48,324 nt of DNA from Armatimonas rosea (GCF_014202505.1 NZ_JACHGW010000012.1:1-48324), one strand, 5' to 3'. Numbered from the stretch's first letter, positions 32,226-40,332 are shown. Numbers and translations are program-made. Notes: generated from the sequence alone by a model not told the origin.

Positions 32226-33254
32226 TTAGGCTCCCCCACTGTCGAGGCCCGGAAGGCGGCCCACCTGCCAGCCCGCATTGTTGAGAAAGTCGGCTACCGC
32301 GGTTCCGGGCGGCACCAGCGTGTCGACGCCAGCGAGAAACGCTTTCGGCAGCGAAAGGTAGGCTGCGGGAAGTAGGCTAGTGAATTGCTCCAGAGTTCGC
32401 GGCCCGATCAGCGGTGCGGTGACGAGCGGGTTTGCAAGCGTCCACGCGACGGCGGCCAGTGCCGGATCGAAGCCGTGCTCGCGCGCCAATTCAACATACG
32501 CCGCCGAGACCTCGGCGGCGCTGGAGTTAGAACGCTCGCGCCACATCAAGTTTCTCGCAATTCGAGACCCTTCAGGAAGTTTTTCGGGCGAGATCGTGCC
32601 GTACTTGCCCGTGAGCTGCCCGCCCGCTAGCGGCGACCAGACGATCAGCCCCCAGCCAGCGTACTTTAGAAACCCCGCGCGGTCGTTCTCAATCCGGCGA
32701 TCCAGGATGTTGTAGGGAGCCTGCTCGCAGACCGGCCCGACCCGGTGCGCCACCTTCGCCGTCCAGTGCGCCTCCGACATCTGCCAACTCGCGAAAGTGC
32801 TCGTCCCCCAATAGCGAATCTTGCCCTCTTTCACCAGCGTGTCGAGGGTCTCGACGGTTTCTTCTAGCGGGACGCTGGGATCGTATCGGTGGAGCTGATA
32901 GAGGTCGATCCAGTCGGTGCGAAGCCGACACAGGCTCGCCTCAACGCCAGCTTTAAGGTGCCGTCGCGAAAGTCCACGATCGTTCGGCCCCGGCCCCATA
33001 GCGCCATTGACCTTCGTCGCCAACACGATCTGGGAGCGGAGGTTCGACTCTACGAAGAACTTCCCGAGAATTTCCTCGCTGCGCCCCGCGGCGTAGACAT
33101 CAGCGGTGTCCCAGAACGTCACCCCGGCGTCGCAGGCGGCATTCAGAATCGCCAGTGAGTCTTCCTCCGTGGTCGATTCACCGAAGTTCATGCAACCCAG
33201 GCAGAGGTTGCTCACCTTCAGCCCGGAGCTTCCCAGAGAAACCGTCTTCGCCAT
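32226..33254 (-). CDS. Aldo/keto reductase
   Basis: About 342 residues from ATG 33254, which has AAGAGG at fitting distance; an in-frame GTG at 33287 is less likely. It is an AKR with the tetrad Asp/Tyr in FWDTADVYAAGRSEE, Lys in VLATKVNGAMG and His in DLYQLHRYD. C-terminal VTAPLIGPRTLEQF is the NADPH-binding end. It is clearly related to the AKR at 5515-6510 (same GLKVS-LC-G-MNFG opening and same GPRTL end) but encoded alone. It converges with the TSUP gene (77 bp apart). The substrate is unknown. Confidence 0.92.
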   Translation of the reverse strand: MAKTVSLGSSGLKVSNLCLGCMNFGESTTEEDSLAILNAACDAGVTFWDTADVYAAGRSEEILGKFFVESNLRSQIVLATKVNGAMGPGPNDRGLSRRHLKAGVEASLCRLRTDWIDLYQLHRYDPSVPLEETVETLDTLVKEGKIRYWGTSTFASWQMSEAHWTAKVAHRVGPVCEQAPYNILDRRIENDRAGFLKYAGWGLIVWSPLAGGQLTGKYGTISPEKLPEGSRIARNLMWRERSNSSAAEVSAAYVELAREHGFDPALAAVAWTLANPLVTAPLIGPRTLEQFTSLLPAAYLSLPKAFLAGVDTLVPPGTAVADFLNNAGWQVGRLPGLDSGGA

Positions 33255-33485
33255 TGCCCACACCCTCTTTCCCGCCGTCCGCTCCACGCAGGTTGGCTTT
33301 GGATCATTCTACGTCAGGCGGAGGAAGGGCGCACAGACGCCCCTTCACCTGTTACTGCTCTAAGCAAACGCAGGAGCATCTCCTACGATCCGGGCGTCAC
33401 CCCCTCGCTAAGTGGACTGCGCTCAGAAAAGTGAGCAATGGGTTAAGCAACAAACCCCTAATCGCGGGTACAAGAAGCCGTTCAT

Positions 33486-33501
33486 TTTTGTACGTACAAA
33501 A
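33486..33501. promoter_or_regulatory. Palindromic operator before the RHH gene
   Basis: TTTTGTACGTACAAAA is a perfect 16-bp palindrome ending 17 bp before the start of the ribbon-helix-helix gene. RHH antitoxins typically bind such short palindromes to repress their own promoter. Confidence 0.65.
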
Positions 33502-33518
33502 TGTGATAGAGTTGAGGC

Positions 33519-33719
33519 ATGGCTACCCTCACAAAACCCGCCAATAAGGCCAAGGCTAAAGAACCCAGGACGGGGCGCATGAACCTACGCCTGTCCACCT
33601 CCGCCAAGACGCTAGTCACCGAGGTAGCACAGCTCTGTGGGCTCAGCCTCAGTGAGTATGTCCTGAGGCACGCCCTGGAAGCTGCGCACCAGCAATATGT
33701 GGCTGGCGTGCGCGAGTAG
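33519..33719 (+). CDS. Ribbon-helix-helix / DUF1778-like antitoxin, orphan
   Basis: A 66-residue protein. The basic N-terminus (KPANKAKAKEPRTGR) is followed by MNLRLSTSAKTLVTEVAQLCGLSLSEYVLRHALEAA, an RHH fold as in DUF1778/TacA-type antitoxins: strand MNLRLS, helix 1, turn GLSLSEY, helix 2. In those systems the gene is followed by a GNAT acetyltransferase toxin that blocks aminoacyl-tRNA. Here the next gene starts 131 bp away and is a regulator, so no toxin is present. The antitoxin may be an orphan, a remnant, or a stand-alone regulator. The perfect palindrome upstream suggests autoregulation. Confidence 0.75.
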   Translation: MATLTKPANKAKAKEPRTGRMNLRLSTSAKTLVTEVAQLCGLSLSEYVLRHALEAAHQQYVAGVRE

Positions 33720-33785
33720 TCTGTGATTGACACTCTCTTGATTGATTACCTGTCTACCTAAAAACACGGAGACACGAGGCGAGGA

Positions 33786-33807
33786 GCCCTACGCTGCGGC
33801 GTAGGGC
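33786..33807 (+). terminator. GC-rich hairpin after the RHH gene
   Basis: GCCCTACGC-TGCG-GCGTAGGGC is a perfect 9-bp stem with a 4-nt loop, 66 bp after the RHH stop. It is followed by GTTTGAAAA, only a weak T-tract. It would separate the RHH transcript from the regulator promoter that begins about 30 bp later. Confidence 0.5.
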
Positions 33808-33837
33808 GTTTGAAAAACGGCGGAGCCCGAGGCAGGG

Positions 33838-33843
33838 TAAAAT
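33838..33843 (+). promoter_or_regulatory. -10 element for a leaderless transcript (first regulator)
   Basis: TAAAAT lies 7 bases before GTG 33851 with no ribosome binding site between them. Transcription would start at or next to the start codon. No good -35 is seen. Confidence 0.5.
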
Positions 33844-33850
33844 CAGCGCA

Positions 33851-36484
33851 GTGGATACTTGGCACTTCGAGCTACTTGGCGGCGTTCGCGCCTCCACTGC
33901 GTCGGTTCGAGTAGATGACCAGGTGGGCAAGAAACCTGGAGCTCTACTGGCCCTGCTCGCTCTCTCACCGGGACGCACCCGGTCCCGTGAGGAAGTCATT
34001 GATATCATCTGGCCCGAGGTGGACTTTGACGAGGCGCGCAACCGCTTTCGGCAGACCCTCTTTGTGCTCCGCAAGCAGCTGGAGCCTGCCGGGGTCGCGC
34101 CGGGAAGTGTGCTCTTTACAGACCGAACCCAAGTCGGAATTGCGGCGGGGCATACGAGCGATGTTGGGTTGTTCGAGCAAGCGTTGCGCAGTGCCGCTAT
34201 GACGACCGAGCCGGTTGTTCGTGCCCAGCACTTGCGCTCTGCCTTAGCGCTTTACAAAGGCGAGTTCGCGCCGGGTTTCTACTTGGACATACTGCTCACC
34301 GAGCGGGAGAGGCTCAATGCCCTAGCGCAGAGCGCACGAGAGCGCCTCGCCGAGCTGGAGGCCACGCAGAGTACGGAAGTGACGCTGCCCGCACCCGTTC
34401 TGCCTGTGCCGGTTCGGACGGAGAACCGCTTCTTTGGCCGTCAGTCCGAGCTTGAGCACCTGCAGCTCCTGCTTGAGGACTTCCGGCTCGTGACGCTTCT
34501 AGGGCCGGGGGGTACGGGAAAGACACGTCTCGCACAGGAGCTACAAGCTACCACGCCCAGCTCTCACTTTATCAGCCTGAGCTCACTACGAAACGGGACT
34601 AGTATTCCCGATGCCATTGTCAGTACCTTAGCTTTGCCCGACTCCACGGATACAGCGCTGGTGCGCCTGCGAGCTGCTTTTGCCGAAAAGTCGGCGCTGT
34701 TGATCTTAGACAACGTTGAGCAATTAGTTACCAGCGGCGGTGCGGAGGCAATCGCAAGTGTCTTAGAAGCTGTCCCCACGCTACGTCTGCTCGCGACATC
34801 ACGCATTCGCTTGGACTTGCCACAGGAGTCGGCTTGCCAGCTTTCACCGCTTCCTAAAGACGATGCTGTTGCGCTATTTGTGGACCGCGCCCGCCTGGCT
34901 AAATCTAGCTTTGTGCTGACCGATGAAAATGAAGAAGCTATTGCCGAACTGTGCAGGCGTCTTGATGGGCTGCCACTCGCCATCGAGCTTGCCGCCGCCC
35001 GCGCTGCGATCCTGACACCACAACAGATACTGGAGCGCCTTGCTCGCCGCTTCGATCTGCTATCAGACAAGCGCCGTGACCGAGAAGAGCGGCACACGAG
35101 CTTGCGGGCCGCGCTCGACTGGGGCTGGAGCCTGCTTGCCCCCGATGTCCAGCGCTTCTTCACCCAGCTCTGCATCTTTCGAGGGAGCTTCTCGCTCGAA
35201 GCCGCCGAAGCCATAACGGGAGAGTTTCTCGCCATTGACTACCTCCAGAGCCTCGCCGATGGCTCGTTTCTTGTGGCGGAGGGAGAGCGCTTTCGCCTGC
35301 TAGAAACCCTCAGAGAATATGGCCTGGAAAAACTCAGCAAAGACGATAGCGACACGCTCACCCAAAAACACGCCGATTACTTTATAGACTGGACGGCAGA
35401 AAGGAAGCTCCTGCTCAATGGGGCGCAGTTTGCCGAGATACTAGCGCTCTTTAAGCAGGAGCAAGATAACTTTATCGCGGCACTAGACCGAACCCTGATC
35501 TCTGATGCCAAGCGGGCGGTGGTTCTGTGCCTGAACGTGGCGCGTTTCTGGAACTTCTCCTACTGGCTTCACCCGGCCCTGAGCTACCTGCAGCAAGCAC
35601 TCGCCGCGACGGAGCGTGCGGAAATTCCAGCGGAGCAAGTGGCTCTGCTCCACTCTAACTTGGGGCTGGCCTATGAGTCACTTCAAATGGACTATCTTAG
35701 CGCACGAACCCATTACCAGAAGTACTACGACTTTAAACAAGGGCAGCTTAAAGAGCGGGAGGCCGCAGGCGACGATGACGCGACACTCTTCCCGATTCGG
35801 CGTGCCCTTGCGGGAACGGTACATAATCTGGGAACGAGCTACTGGTTTGCCAAAGACCTGGACGCCGCTCAGCGCCACTACAACGAGGCCCGTATTCTCA
35901 ATACGGCTATCGGCAACGATGCCTGGCGTGCATTCAATCTCTGTGGATTGTACCTGGTCGCTTGGACACGTGGCTACTCCGCAGAAGACCCGGAGGAGCA
36001 GGCGATCTACTTTGAGCAGGCACTGAGGTATGTTCAGGAGGGGGAGGCGATCTGCCGCGAGGTTCAGCAGGATTTCTATCTGTGTTACATGCTCTGTGGG
36101 CTTGCCCGTCTCTATCCGCTCTTGAATCAGCAGGAGCGTGGCCTGCCTGCTTTAAAAGAGGGCTTTGAGATCGCCTGCGCTCTGGAGCACCGGGTTTATG
36201 TTGTGGATTTTCTCTACTTCTACTACTGTCAGGCACTCCACGACAAGCGCTTCGAGGAAGCCACGCAGTTCTGGGGAGCTGCGGCAGGCTATGCAAAACA
36301 GTGGGATATTGTGGTTCCCCATGAAGATCGTCACCTGCGTCCCCAAGTCAATCTAACAGAGCTTCTGGGGCAGGAGCGCTACGACCTGCTCTATGAGGCG
36401 GGCTTCCACGCCTCTCTCGAATCCCTCCAGACCCTCGCCGCTCGGATTCACACGTCTCACGAGACGCAACGACTAGCCTACTGA
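33851..36484 (+). CDS. AfsR-like regulator: BTAD + NB-ARC ATPase + TPR (first)
   Basis: An 877-residue STAND-type regulator. The N-terminus (1-~165) has a winged-helix/OmpR-like part (FELLGGVRASTASVRVDD, SREEVIDIIWPEVDFDEARNRFRQTLFVLRKQL) and a BTAD bundle (LRSALALYKGEFAPGFYLD). The NB-ARC domain holds Walker A GPGGTGKT (218-225), Walker B LLILDNVEQLV, LLATSRIRL and GLPLAIELAAARA. The C-terminal ~400 residues are TPR-like helices (LHSNLGLAYESLQMDY, HNLGTSYWFAKDLDAAQRHYNEARIL). Such proteins activate specific promoters upon ATP and effector/phosphorylation input. GTG 33851 follows TAAAAT at leaderless distance. The next gene is a second member of the family, 23 bp downstream but with its own TATAAT. 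Confidence 0.9.
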   Translation: MDTWHFELLGGVRASTASVRVDDQVGKKPGALLALLALSPGRTRSREEVIDIIWPEVDFDEARNRFRQTLFVLRKQLEPAGVAPGSVLFTDRTQVGIAAGHTSDVGLFEQALRSAAMTTEPVVRAQHLRSALALYKGEFAPGFYLDILLTERERLNALAQSARERLAELEATQSTEVTLPAPVLPVPVRTENRFFGRQSELEHLQLLLEDFRLVTLLGPGGTGKTRLAQELQATTPSSHFISLSSLRNGTSIPDAIVSTLALPDSTDTALVRLRAAFAEKSALLILDNVEQLVTSGGAEAIASVLEAVPTLRLLATSRIRLDLPQESACQLSPLPKDDAVALFVDRARLAKSSFVLTDENEEAIAELCRRLDGLPLAIELAAARAAILTPQQILERLARRFDLLSDKRRDREERHTSLRAALDWGWSLLAPDVQRFFTQLCIFRGSFSLEAAEAITGEFLAIDYLQSLADGSFLVAEGERFRLLETLREYGLEKLSKDDSDTLTQKHADYFIDWTAERKLLLNGAQFAEILALFKQEQDNFIAALDRTLISDAKRAVVLCLNVARFWNFSYWLHPALSYLQQALAATERAEIPAEQVALLHSNLGLAYESLQMDYLSARTHYQKYYDFKQGQLKEREAAGDDDATLFPIRRALAGTVHNLGTSYWFAKDLDAAQRHYNEARILNTAIGNDAWRAFNLCGLYLVAWTRGYSAEDPEEQAIYFEQALRYVQEGEAICREVQQDFYLCYMLCGLARLYPLLNQQERGLPALKEGFEIACALEHRVYVVDFLYFYYCQALHDKRFEEATQFWGAAAGYAKQWDIVVPHEDRHLRPQVNLTELLGQERYDLLYEAGFHASLESLQTLAARIHTSHETQRLAY

Positions 36485-36492
36485 AGAATCGG

Positions 36493-36498
36493 TATAAT
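36493..36498 (+). promoter_or_regulatory. -10 element for a leaderless transcript (second regulator)
   Basis: A consensus TATAAT 9 bases before ATG 36508, no ribosome binding site between. It lies in the 23-bp gap after the first regulator gene, so the second regulator can be transcribed on its own. Confidence 0.6.
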
Positions 36499-36507
36499 CG
36501 AGCCTGT

Positions 36508-39342
36508 ATGGTACACCTGAGGCTCCTAGGGACCTTCCGTGCTCAGACCCAGGAGGGGCTCCCACTACGCTTCAGCCGCCGGAAATCAGAGGCACTCGTG
36601 GCCTTCCTCGCGCTCCATCCTGGCCCGCACTCCCGGGAGAAACTCGCCGGGCTCTTTGGGGGTGAAGGCACCGACGACGACACACGAAGGGCATTGCGTG
36701 TCGTTCTCACCGATGTGCGCAAAGCGCTGGGCGAGACGAGTCTCCAGGGCGACCGGGATACGCTGGAGCTATCCCCCGAGCTACGGGTACAGCTCGATAC
36801 GACGGCACTGGAGCGGCATCTGCGCCTAGGGGAGCTAGAGGCGGCGCTGGCCCTCTGCCAAGGCGAGCTTTTGGAGGGGATCTACGACGACTGGGTGCTG
36901 CCACTGCGCGAGCACTACCGGCGGCAGGTATGTGAGGCTCTAGAGAGCCATGTCGGGCGGCGACGAAGCGCGGGGGACTATGCCGGTGCGATTACCTCGG
37001 CCCAGCGGCTTCTCGCTCTGGACCCCGCCCATGAGCCTGCCCACCAGCATCTGATGGTTTGCTACGCCGCCTCGGGGGATCGACAGAGCGCTCTCGCCCA
37101 GTACGAGGCCTGCCGTGCGGCTCTGGAAAAGCGGCTCGGGACAGCTCCCTCGAAGGAGACTCAGGCACTCTGGCAGGAAGTTCAGAGACACGCTGAGGGC
37201 ACCACGGCGGCGGCACTGACCAACCTGCCCCGCCCCCTGACCAGCTTTATAGGGCGCGAAGAGGCCCTAGAGGAGATCGAGACCCTTCTCACTCAGGCGC
37301 GGCTCGTGACCCTCACGGGAATGGGGGGGCATGGGAAAACACGCCTCGCGATCCAGGCGGCTGAGGAGGGTAGCCACGCCTTCCCCGATGGCGTCTGGTG
37401 GGTGGAGCTCGCTTCGTTAACCGAGGAAGGACAGCTAGAGCAGGCAATTGCTCATGTCCTAGGGGTGAAGGAGCGGGGTGGGAAGCCGCTGCGGCTGCAG
37501 GTGGCACAGGCACTTAGCGAGAAGCGGCTCTTGCTGTTGCTGGACAACGCGGAGCATCTGCTTGCCGCCTGCGCCGACACGGTCGAGTACTTGCTGGCGC
37601 ACTGCCAAGGACTCACCGTTCTTACTACCAGCCGTGTCCGCCTCGGGGTGCCCGGTGAGACTGCCTGGGCGGTCCCCCCCCTCACCGTGCCGATACGCAC
37701 TGAGCTCAAGTATCTCAAGAAGAACGAATCTGTTCAGTTTTTTATCGAGCGAGGGCGCATAGGGGGGCTACAGCTGAGCGACGAGAACGCGGCGACCATC
37801 GCCACGCTCTGCCAGCGACTGGAGGGAATCCCTCTGGCATTGGAGCTAGCGGCGGCGCAACTACGTACCCAGAGCCTAGAGCAGCTCGCGAGCCGTATCC
37901 AGACCACCTTAGAGGCGCTGGTCTCCGACGATCCCACCCAAACGCCACGTCAGCGAACCCTCCATGCTCTGGTCGCGTGGAGCTATGCGCTCCTGAACCC
38001 GGTAGAGCAGGCGCTCTTCCGACGGCTTGCGGTCTTTGCGGGAAGTGGAGGGTTGGAGGCGGTGGCAGTGATCGCAAGCGGCTACGATACGCCTCACGAG
38101 ACACTCCTTCCCCAAACGACGGCCTCGGTGTGGGCGCTTCCCGTCACGGGTCTCCTCGTGACCCAACAGCTACTGGAGAGCCTCTCGGAGAAATCTCTCC
38201 TGCGACGTTTTCGGAGCGAGCAGGGAGTGCGCTATGGCATGCTGGAGACCCTGCGTGAGTTCGCCTTGGGAGTGCTACAAGACGAAAACGAGTGCGTGCC
38301 TCTACGAAAGCGCCATGCACAGTATTTCTCCGAGCAGCTTGCCCACGCGAGTGTGGATCTCTACACCGCACAAGAATCTGGGCTCTTTGCCCTGCTGGAG
38401 CAGGAGCTTCCCAATGTGCGCGAAGCACTGGCACACCAGCTGGAGACACCAGACTGGCTTTGCTCTGCCCCAATGCTCTCCACCCTACGGCGCTTCTGGC
38501 AGGTGCGAGGGTACTTCACCGAGGCGCGTTCGTGGCTAACCCGGCTCCTTGAGCACCCTGCTGCCCTGTCTCTCTCCGAGGAGCGGGGGGAGCTCTTACA
38601 CGGGCTGGGTGTACTACTGGCCCTGAGCGGTGAGCTCGAAACGGCACGGGAGTGGCTTGAGCAAGCCCAAGCGGTCTATGAGGCCTGCTCCGTTCCAGAG
38701 AAGCGGGCCATTGTCCTCAATAACCTTGGCAATATCGCCATGGACCAGCACGACCTAGCGACCGCACGTCCCCTCTTCGAGCAGGCACGGCTCTTGGCGG
38801 AGGAATCAGGGAGTGTGCGTGTCCAGAGCATGACCCTCAACAACCTCGGCACCTTCTTGAAGAGCTCTGGGAACTGGGCAGAGGCGCGGGTGGTTCTGGG
38901 CGAGAGCCTTCGGTTGTACGAGAGCCAGGGGAACCGACGCGGGATGGGAATCGTGCTCAGTAACCTGGGAGCAATCGCCCTCGATTTGCAGGACAACGTC
39001 GAGGCGCAGCAAAACTTCACCAGCGCTTTATTGATTCACTGTGAGGTGCAGGACCGCCGGGGGGCAATGATCTCCGTCATCAATTTAGCGACCTTAACCC
39101 GCCGTCAGCAGGACTGGGAAGTCACCGCGCTCCTACTGGGAACCATACAAACCACACTAGAGCAGCTTGCCATTCAGCTTGGCCCAGAGGCGCAAGCCGC
39201 CTACCAAGGGCTCCTCAATGACACCCGTCAGGCCTTGGGCGAGTCGCGCCTTGATGTTATCCTGGCTCAGGGCAGAGCGCTCTCAATGGAAGCGGCCATG
39301 GAGCAGATTCCATCCGCGCTACAGAGCCAAACGGCTTTGTAG
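36508..39342 (+). CDS. AfsR-like regulator: BTAD + NB-ARC ATPase + TPR (second)
   Basis: A 944-residue protein of the same architecture as its neighbour. The winged-helix part is VHLRLLGTFRAQTQEGLPLRFSRRKSEALVAFLAL, with TRRALRVVLTDVRKALG. The BTAD bundle (~90-240) contains YAGAITSAQRLLALDPAHEPAHQHLMVCYAASGDRQSAL. The NB-ARC domain has Walker A GMGGHGKT (271-278), RLLLLLDNAEHLL, LTTSRVRLGVP and IPLALELAAAQ. C-terminal TPRs are clear (IVLNNLGNIAMDQHDLATARPLFEQARLL, LNNLGTFLKSSGNWAEARVVLGESLRL). The two regulators are paralogous but clearly diverged. Its 3' end forms a terminator hairpin and overlaps the first SARP-type box for the repeat-protein gene. It is a prime candidate activator of the following genes. 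Confidence 0.92.
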   Translation: MVHLRLLGTFRAQTQEGLPLRFSRRKSEALVAFLALHPGPHSREKLAGLFGGEGTDDDTRRALRVVLTDVRKALGETSLQGDRDTLELSPELRVQLDTTALERHLRLGELEAALALCQGELLEGIYDDWVLPLREHYRRQVCEALESHVGRRRSAGDYAGAITSAQRLLALDPAHEPAHQHLMVCYAASGDRQSALAQYEACRAALEKRLGTAPSKETQALWQEVQRHAEGTTAAALTNLPRPLTSFIGREEALEEIETLLTQARLVTLTGMGGHGKTRLAIQAAEEGSHAFPDGVWWVELASLTEEGQLEQAIAHVLGVKERGGKPLRLQVAQALSEKRLLLLLDNAEHLLAACADTVEYLLAHCQGLTVLTTSRVRLGVPGETAWAVPPLTVPIRTELKYLKKNESVQFFIERGRIGGLQLSDENAATIATLCQRLEGIPLALELAAAQLRTQSLEQLASRIQTTLEALVSDDPTQTPRQRTLHALVAWSYALLNPVEQALFRRLAVFAGSGGLEAVAVIASGYDTPHETLLPQTTASVWALPVTGLLVTQQLLESLSEKSLLRRFRSEQGVRYGMLETLREFALGVLQDENECVPLRKRHAQYFSEQLAHASVDLYTAQESGLFALLEQELPNVREALAHQLETPDWLCSAPMLSTLRRFWQVRGYFTEARSWLTRLLEHPAALSLSEERGELLHGLGVLLALSGELETAREWLEQAQAVYEACSVPEKRAIVLNNLGNIAMDQHDLATARPLFEQARLLAEESGSVRVQSMTLNNLGTFLKSSGNWAEARVVLGESLRLYESQGNRRGMGIVLSNLGAIALDLQDNVEAQQNFTSALLIHCEVQDRRGAMISVINLATLTRRQQDWEVTALLLGTIQTTLEQLAIQLGPEAQAAYQGLLNDTRQALGESRLDVILAQGRALSMEAAMEQIPSALQSQTAL

Positions 39343-39349
39343 CGCTTTT
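39316..39349 (+). terminator. Terminator overlapping the end of the second regulator gene
   Basis: GCGCTACAGAGCC-AAAC-GGCTTTGTAGCGC forms a 13-bp stem (one G-U pair) with a 4-nt loop, followed by TTTT. It spans the stop codon at 39340-39342. The right arm is also the first half of the 11-bp direct repeat described next. Confidence 0.7.
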
Positions 39350-39370
39350 GTAGCGCTTGCTCCTTAGAAT
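39337..39370 (+). promoter_or_regulatory. SARP-type promoter box for repeat protein 1
   Basis: TTGTAGCGCTT occurs twice in direct succession (39338-39348 region and 39349-39358 region, period exactly 11 bp). The second TGTAGCGC ends 8 bp before TAGAAT (39365-39370). SARP activators bind direct repeats with an 11-bp period, the promoter-proximal one 8 bp from the -10. The regulator genes immediately upstream carry the matching DNA-binding domain. The overlap with the terminator is a caution. Confidence 0.6.
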
Positions 39371-39420
39371 GGTTTTCGTAAGCTAAATCAACTCCCTTAT
39401 CGGAAAGGAAAACGAAAACC

Positions 39421-39603
39421 ATGAACACCAACATCATCAAGACCAACGCAACCAAGGGCGCTGGCATCAACCACAACGAGTCCACGCTTCGCACTTCTGC
39501 TGGCAAGGGATCTGGCACGAATCATAACGAGAGTGGGCTCCGCACTTCTGCAACGAAGGGAACGGGCGGCAATCACAACGAGAGCGTGCTCAAGGTGAAG
39601 TAG
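39421..39603 (+). CDS. Small tandem-repeat protein 1 (3-4 NHNES repeats)
   Basis: A 60-residue protein of unknown family made almost wholly of a 17-residue repeat. The layout is MNTNIIKTNATKGAGI, then NHNESTLRTSAGKGSGT, NHNESGLRTSATKGTGG and NHNESVLKVK. The N-terminus is itself a degenerate unit (NTNIIKT aligns with HNESTLRT), so there is no separate leader or signal peptide. It is basic, hydrophilic, lacks Cys, Trp and Tyr, and is likely cytoplasmic or exported without a standard signal. GGAAAGGA precedes ATG by about 11 bases. Position and style recall AfsS of Streptomyces, a ~63-residue repeat protein made under AfsR control, but the repeat sequence is different. Confidence 0.8.
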   Translation: MNTNIIKTNATKGAGINHNESTLRTSAGKGSGTNHNESGLRTSATKGTGGNHNESVLKVK

Positions 39604-39623
39604 CCCCCATCGCCGAGACGGTG

Positions 39624-39667
39624 CCCCCCCAATCATAGGACTGAACTGCCCCCATGATTGAGGGGGG
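39624..39667 (+). terminator. Hairpin after repeat protein 1 gene
   Basis: CCCCCCAATCAT (from 39625) pairs with ATGATTGAGGGGGG (39654-39667) apart from one bulged A, around a 17-nt loop. It begins about 20 bp after the stop. No T-run follows, so it is a probable but non-canonical terminator that would separate the two repeat-protein genes. Confidence 0.55.
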
Positions 39668-39728
39668 TGAGGAACGAGGCAGGGGCGTGGGGCAAATATA
39701 ACACAACATTTTCCCGCGCCTCGCCAAA

Positions 39729-39761
39729 ACTAACGGTGGACTAACGGAGGCTTCGTAAGAT
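39729..39761 (+). promoter_or_regulatory. SARP-type promoter box for repeat protein 2
   Basis: ACTAACGGTGG (39729-39739) and ACTAACGGAGG (39740-39750) are direct repeats with an 11-bp period, differing at one base. ACTAACGG of the second copy ends 8 bp before TAAGAT (39756-39761). Geometry is the same as in the box for repeat protein 1, but the sequence differs, which suggests a different activator or different affinity. The start codon is 100 bp downstream. Confidence 0.65.
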
Positions 39762-39860
39762 GGTGTCATAGCAAGCAGCCAAGCACAAAACAAAAATAAT
39801 AAAGCAAGGCGCTTGAAAAAAGACCAGGCGGAGACGCCCGGAAACAAGGAAACCAAAACT

Positions 39861-40247
39861 ATGAACACCAACACCATCAAGACCAGTGCAACCAAGGCCT
39901 TCGCACGGAACCACAACGAGTCCACGCTACGCACCGCTGCTGCAAAAGCCTATGTTCGGAACCACAACGAGAGCGCACTCCGCACCGTTGCTGCAAAGGG
40001 CATCAGCATCAACCACAACGAGTCCACGCTACGCACCGCTGCTGGCAAGGGGCTAAGCCTCAATCATAACGAGAGCGCGATTAAGACCACGGCTGCCAAG
40101 GGTATCAGCCTCAATCACAACGAGTCTACGCTACGCACCGCTGCTGCAAAAGCCTATAATCGGAACCACAACGAGTCCACGCTACGCACCGTAGCTGCAA
40201 AGGGCGTGAGTCTCAACCACAACGAGAGCGCGATCAAGGCGAAGTAG
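39861..40247 (+). CDS. Small tandem-repeat protein 2 (8 NHNES-type repeats)
   Basis: A 128-residue paralogue of the 60-residue protein. After a degenerate first unit (MNTNTIKTSATKAFAR) come six full units and a final half, all beginning NHNES with an exact 17-residue (51-bp) period. The consensus is NHNES-[TA]-[LI]-[RK]-T-x-[AG]-[AG]-K-[AG]-x-x-x, and the end is NHNESAIKAK. Two unit types (with KAYxR and with KGxSL) partly alternate. I use ATG 39861, because MNTNTIKT matches the paralogue and AAGGAAA precedes it; an ATG at 39813 is less likely. There is no signal peptide and no Cys. Possible roles: AfsS-like regulator, repeat precursor peptide, or metal/nucleic acid binding. None is proven. 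Confidence 0.8.
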   Translation: MNTNTIKTSATKAFARNHNESTLRTAAAKAYVRNHNESALRTVAAKGISINHNESTLRTAAGKGLSLNHNESAIKTTAAKGISLNHNESTLRTAAAKAYNRNHNESTLRTVAAKGVSLNHNESAIKAK

Positions 40248-40267
40248 CCTCCCCTGCTCGTACCCTT

Positions 40268-40299
40268 GCCACTCCCTTCCCGGAGCCGGAAGGAGTGGC
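40268..40299 (+). terminator. Hairpin after repeat protein 2 gene
   Basis: GCCACTCCCTTCC (40268-40280) pairs with GGAAGGAGTGGC (40288-40299), allowing one bulged C, around a 7-nt loop. No T-run follows. It may protect the 3' end or attenuate transcription into the small secreted-protein gene 33 bp later. Confidence 0.5.
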
Positions 40300-40332
40300 G
40301 GGTCGAGGTGAAAACGGAAACGGACGAAACGG

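Noticed and set aside
36453-36466. CGTCTC-AC-GAGACG palindrome near the end of the first regulator gene
   Set aside because: Lies inside coding sequence (residues THLSRDAT region) upstream of the -10 of the second regulator; perfect but short, with no other copy found, so chance is likely.
39880-40240. CRISPR-like regular 51-bp DNA repeats
   Set aside because: The repeats are in one continuous reading frame with codon-level conservation and a paralogue, without unique spacers or cas genes. They are protein repeats.
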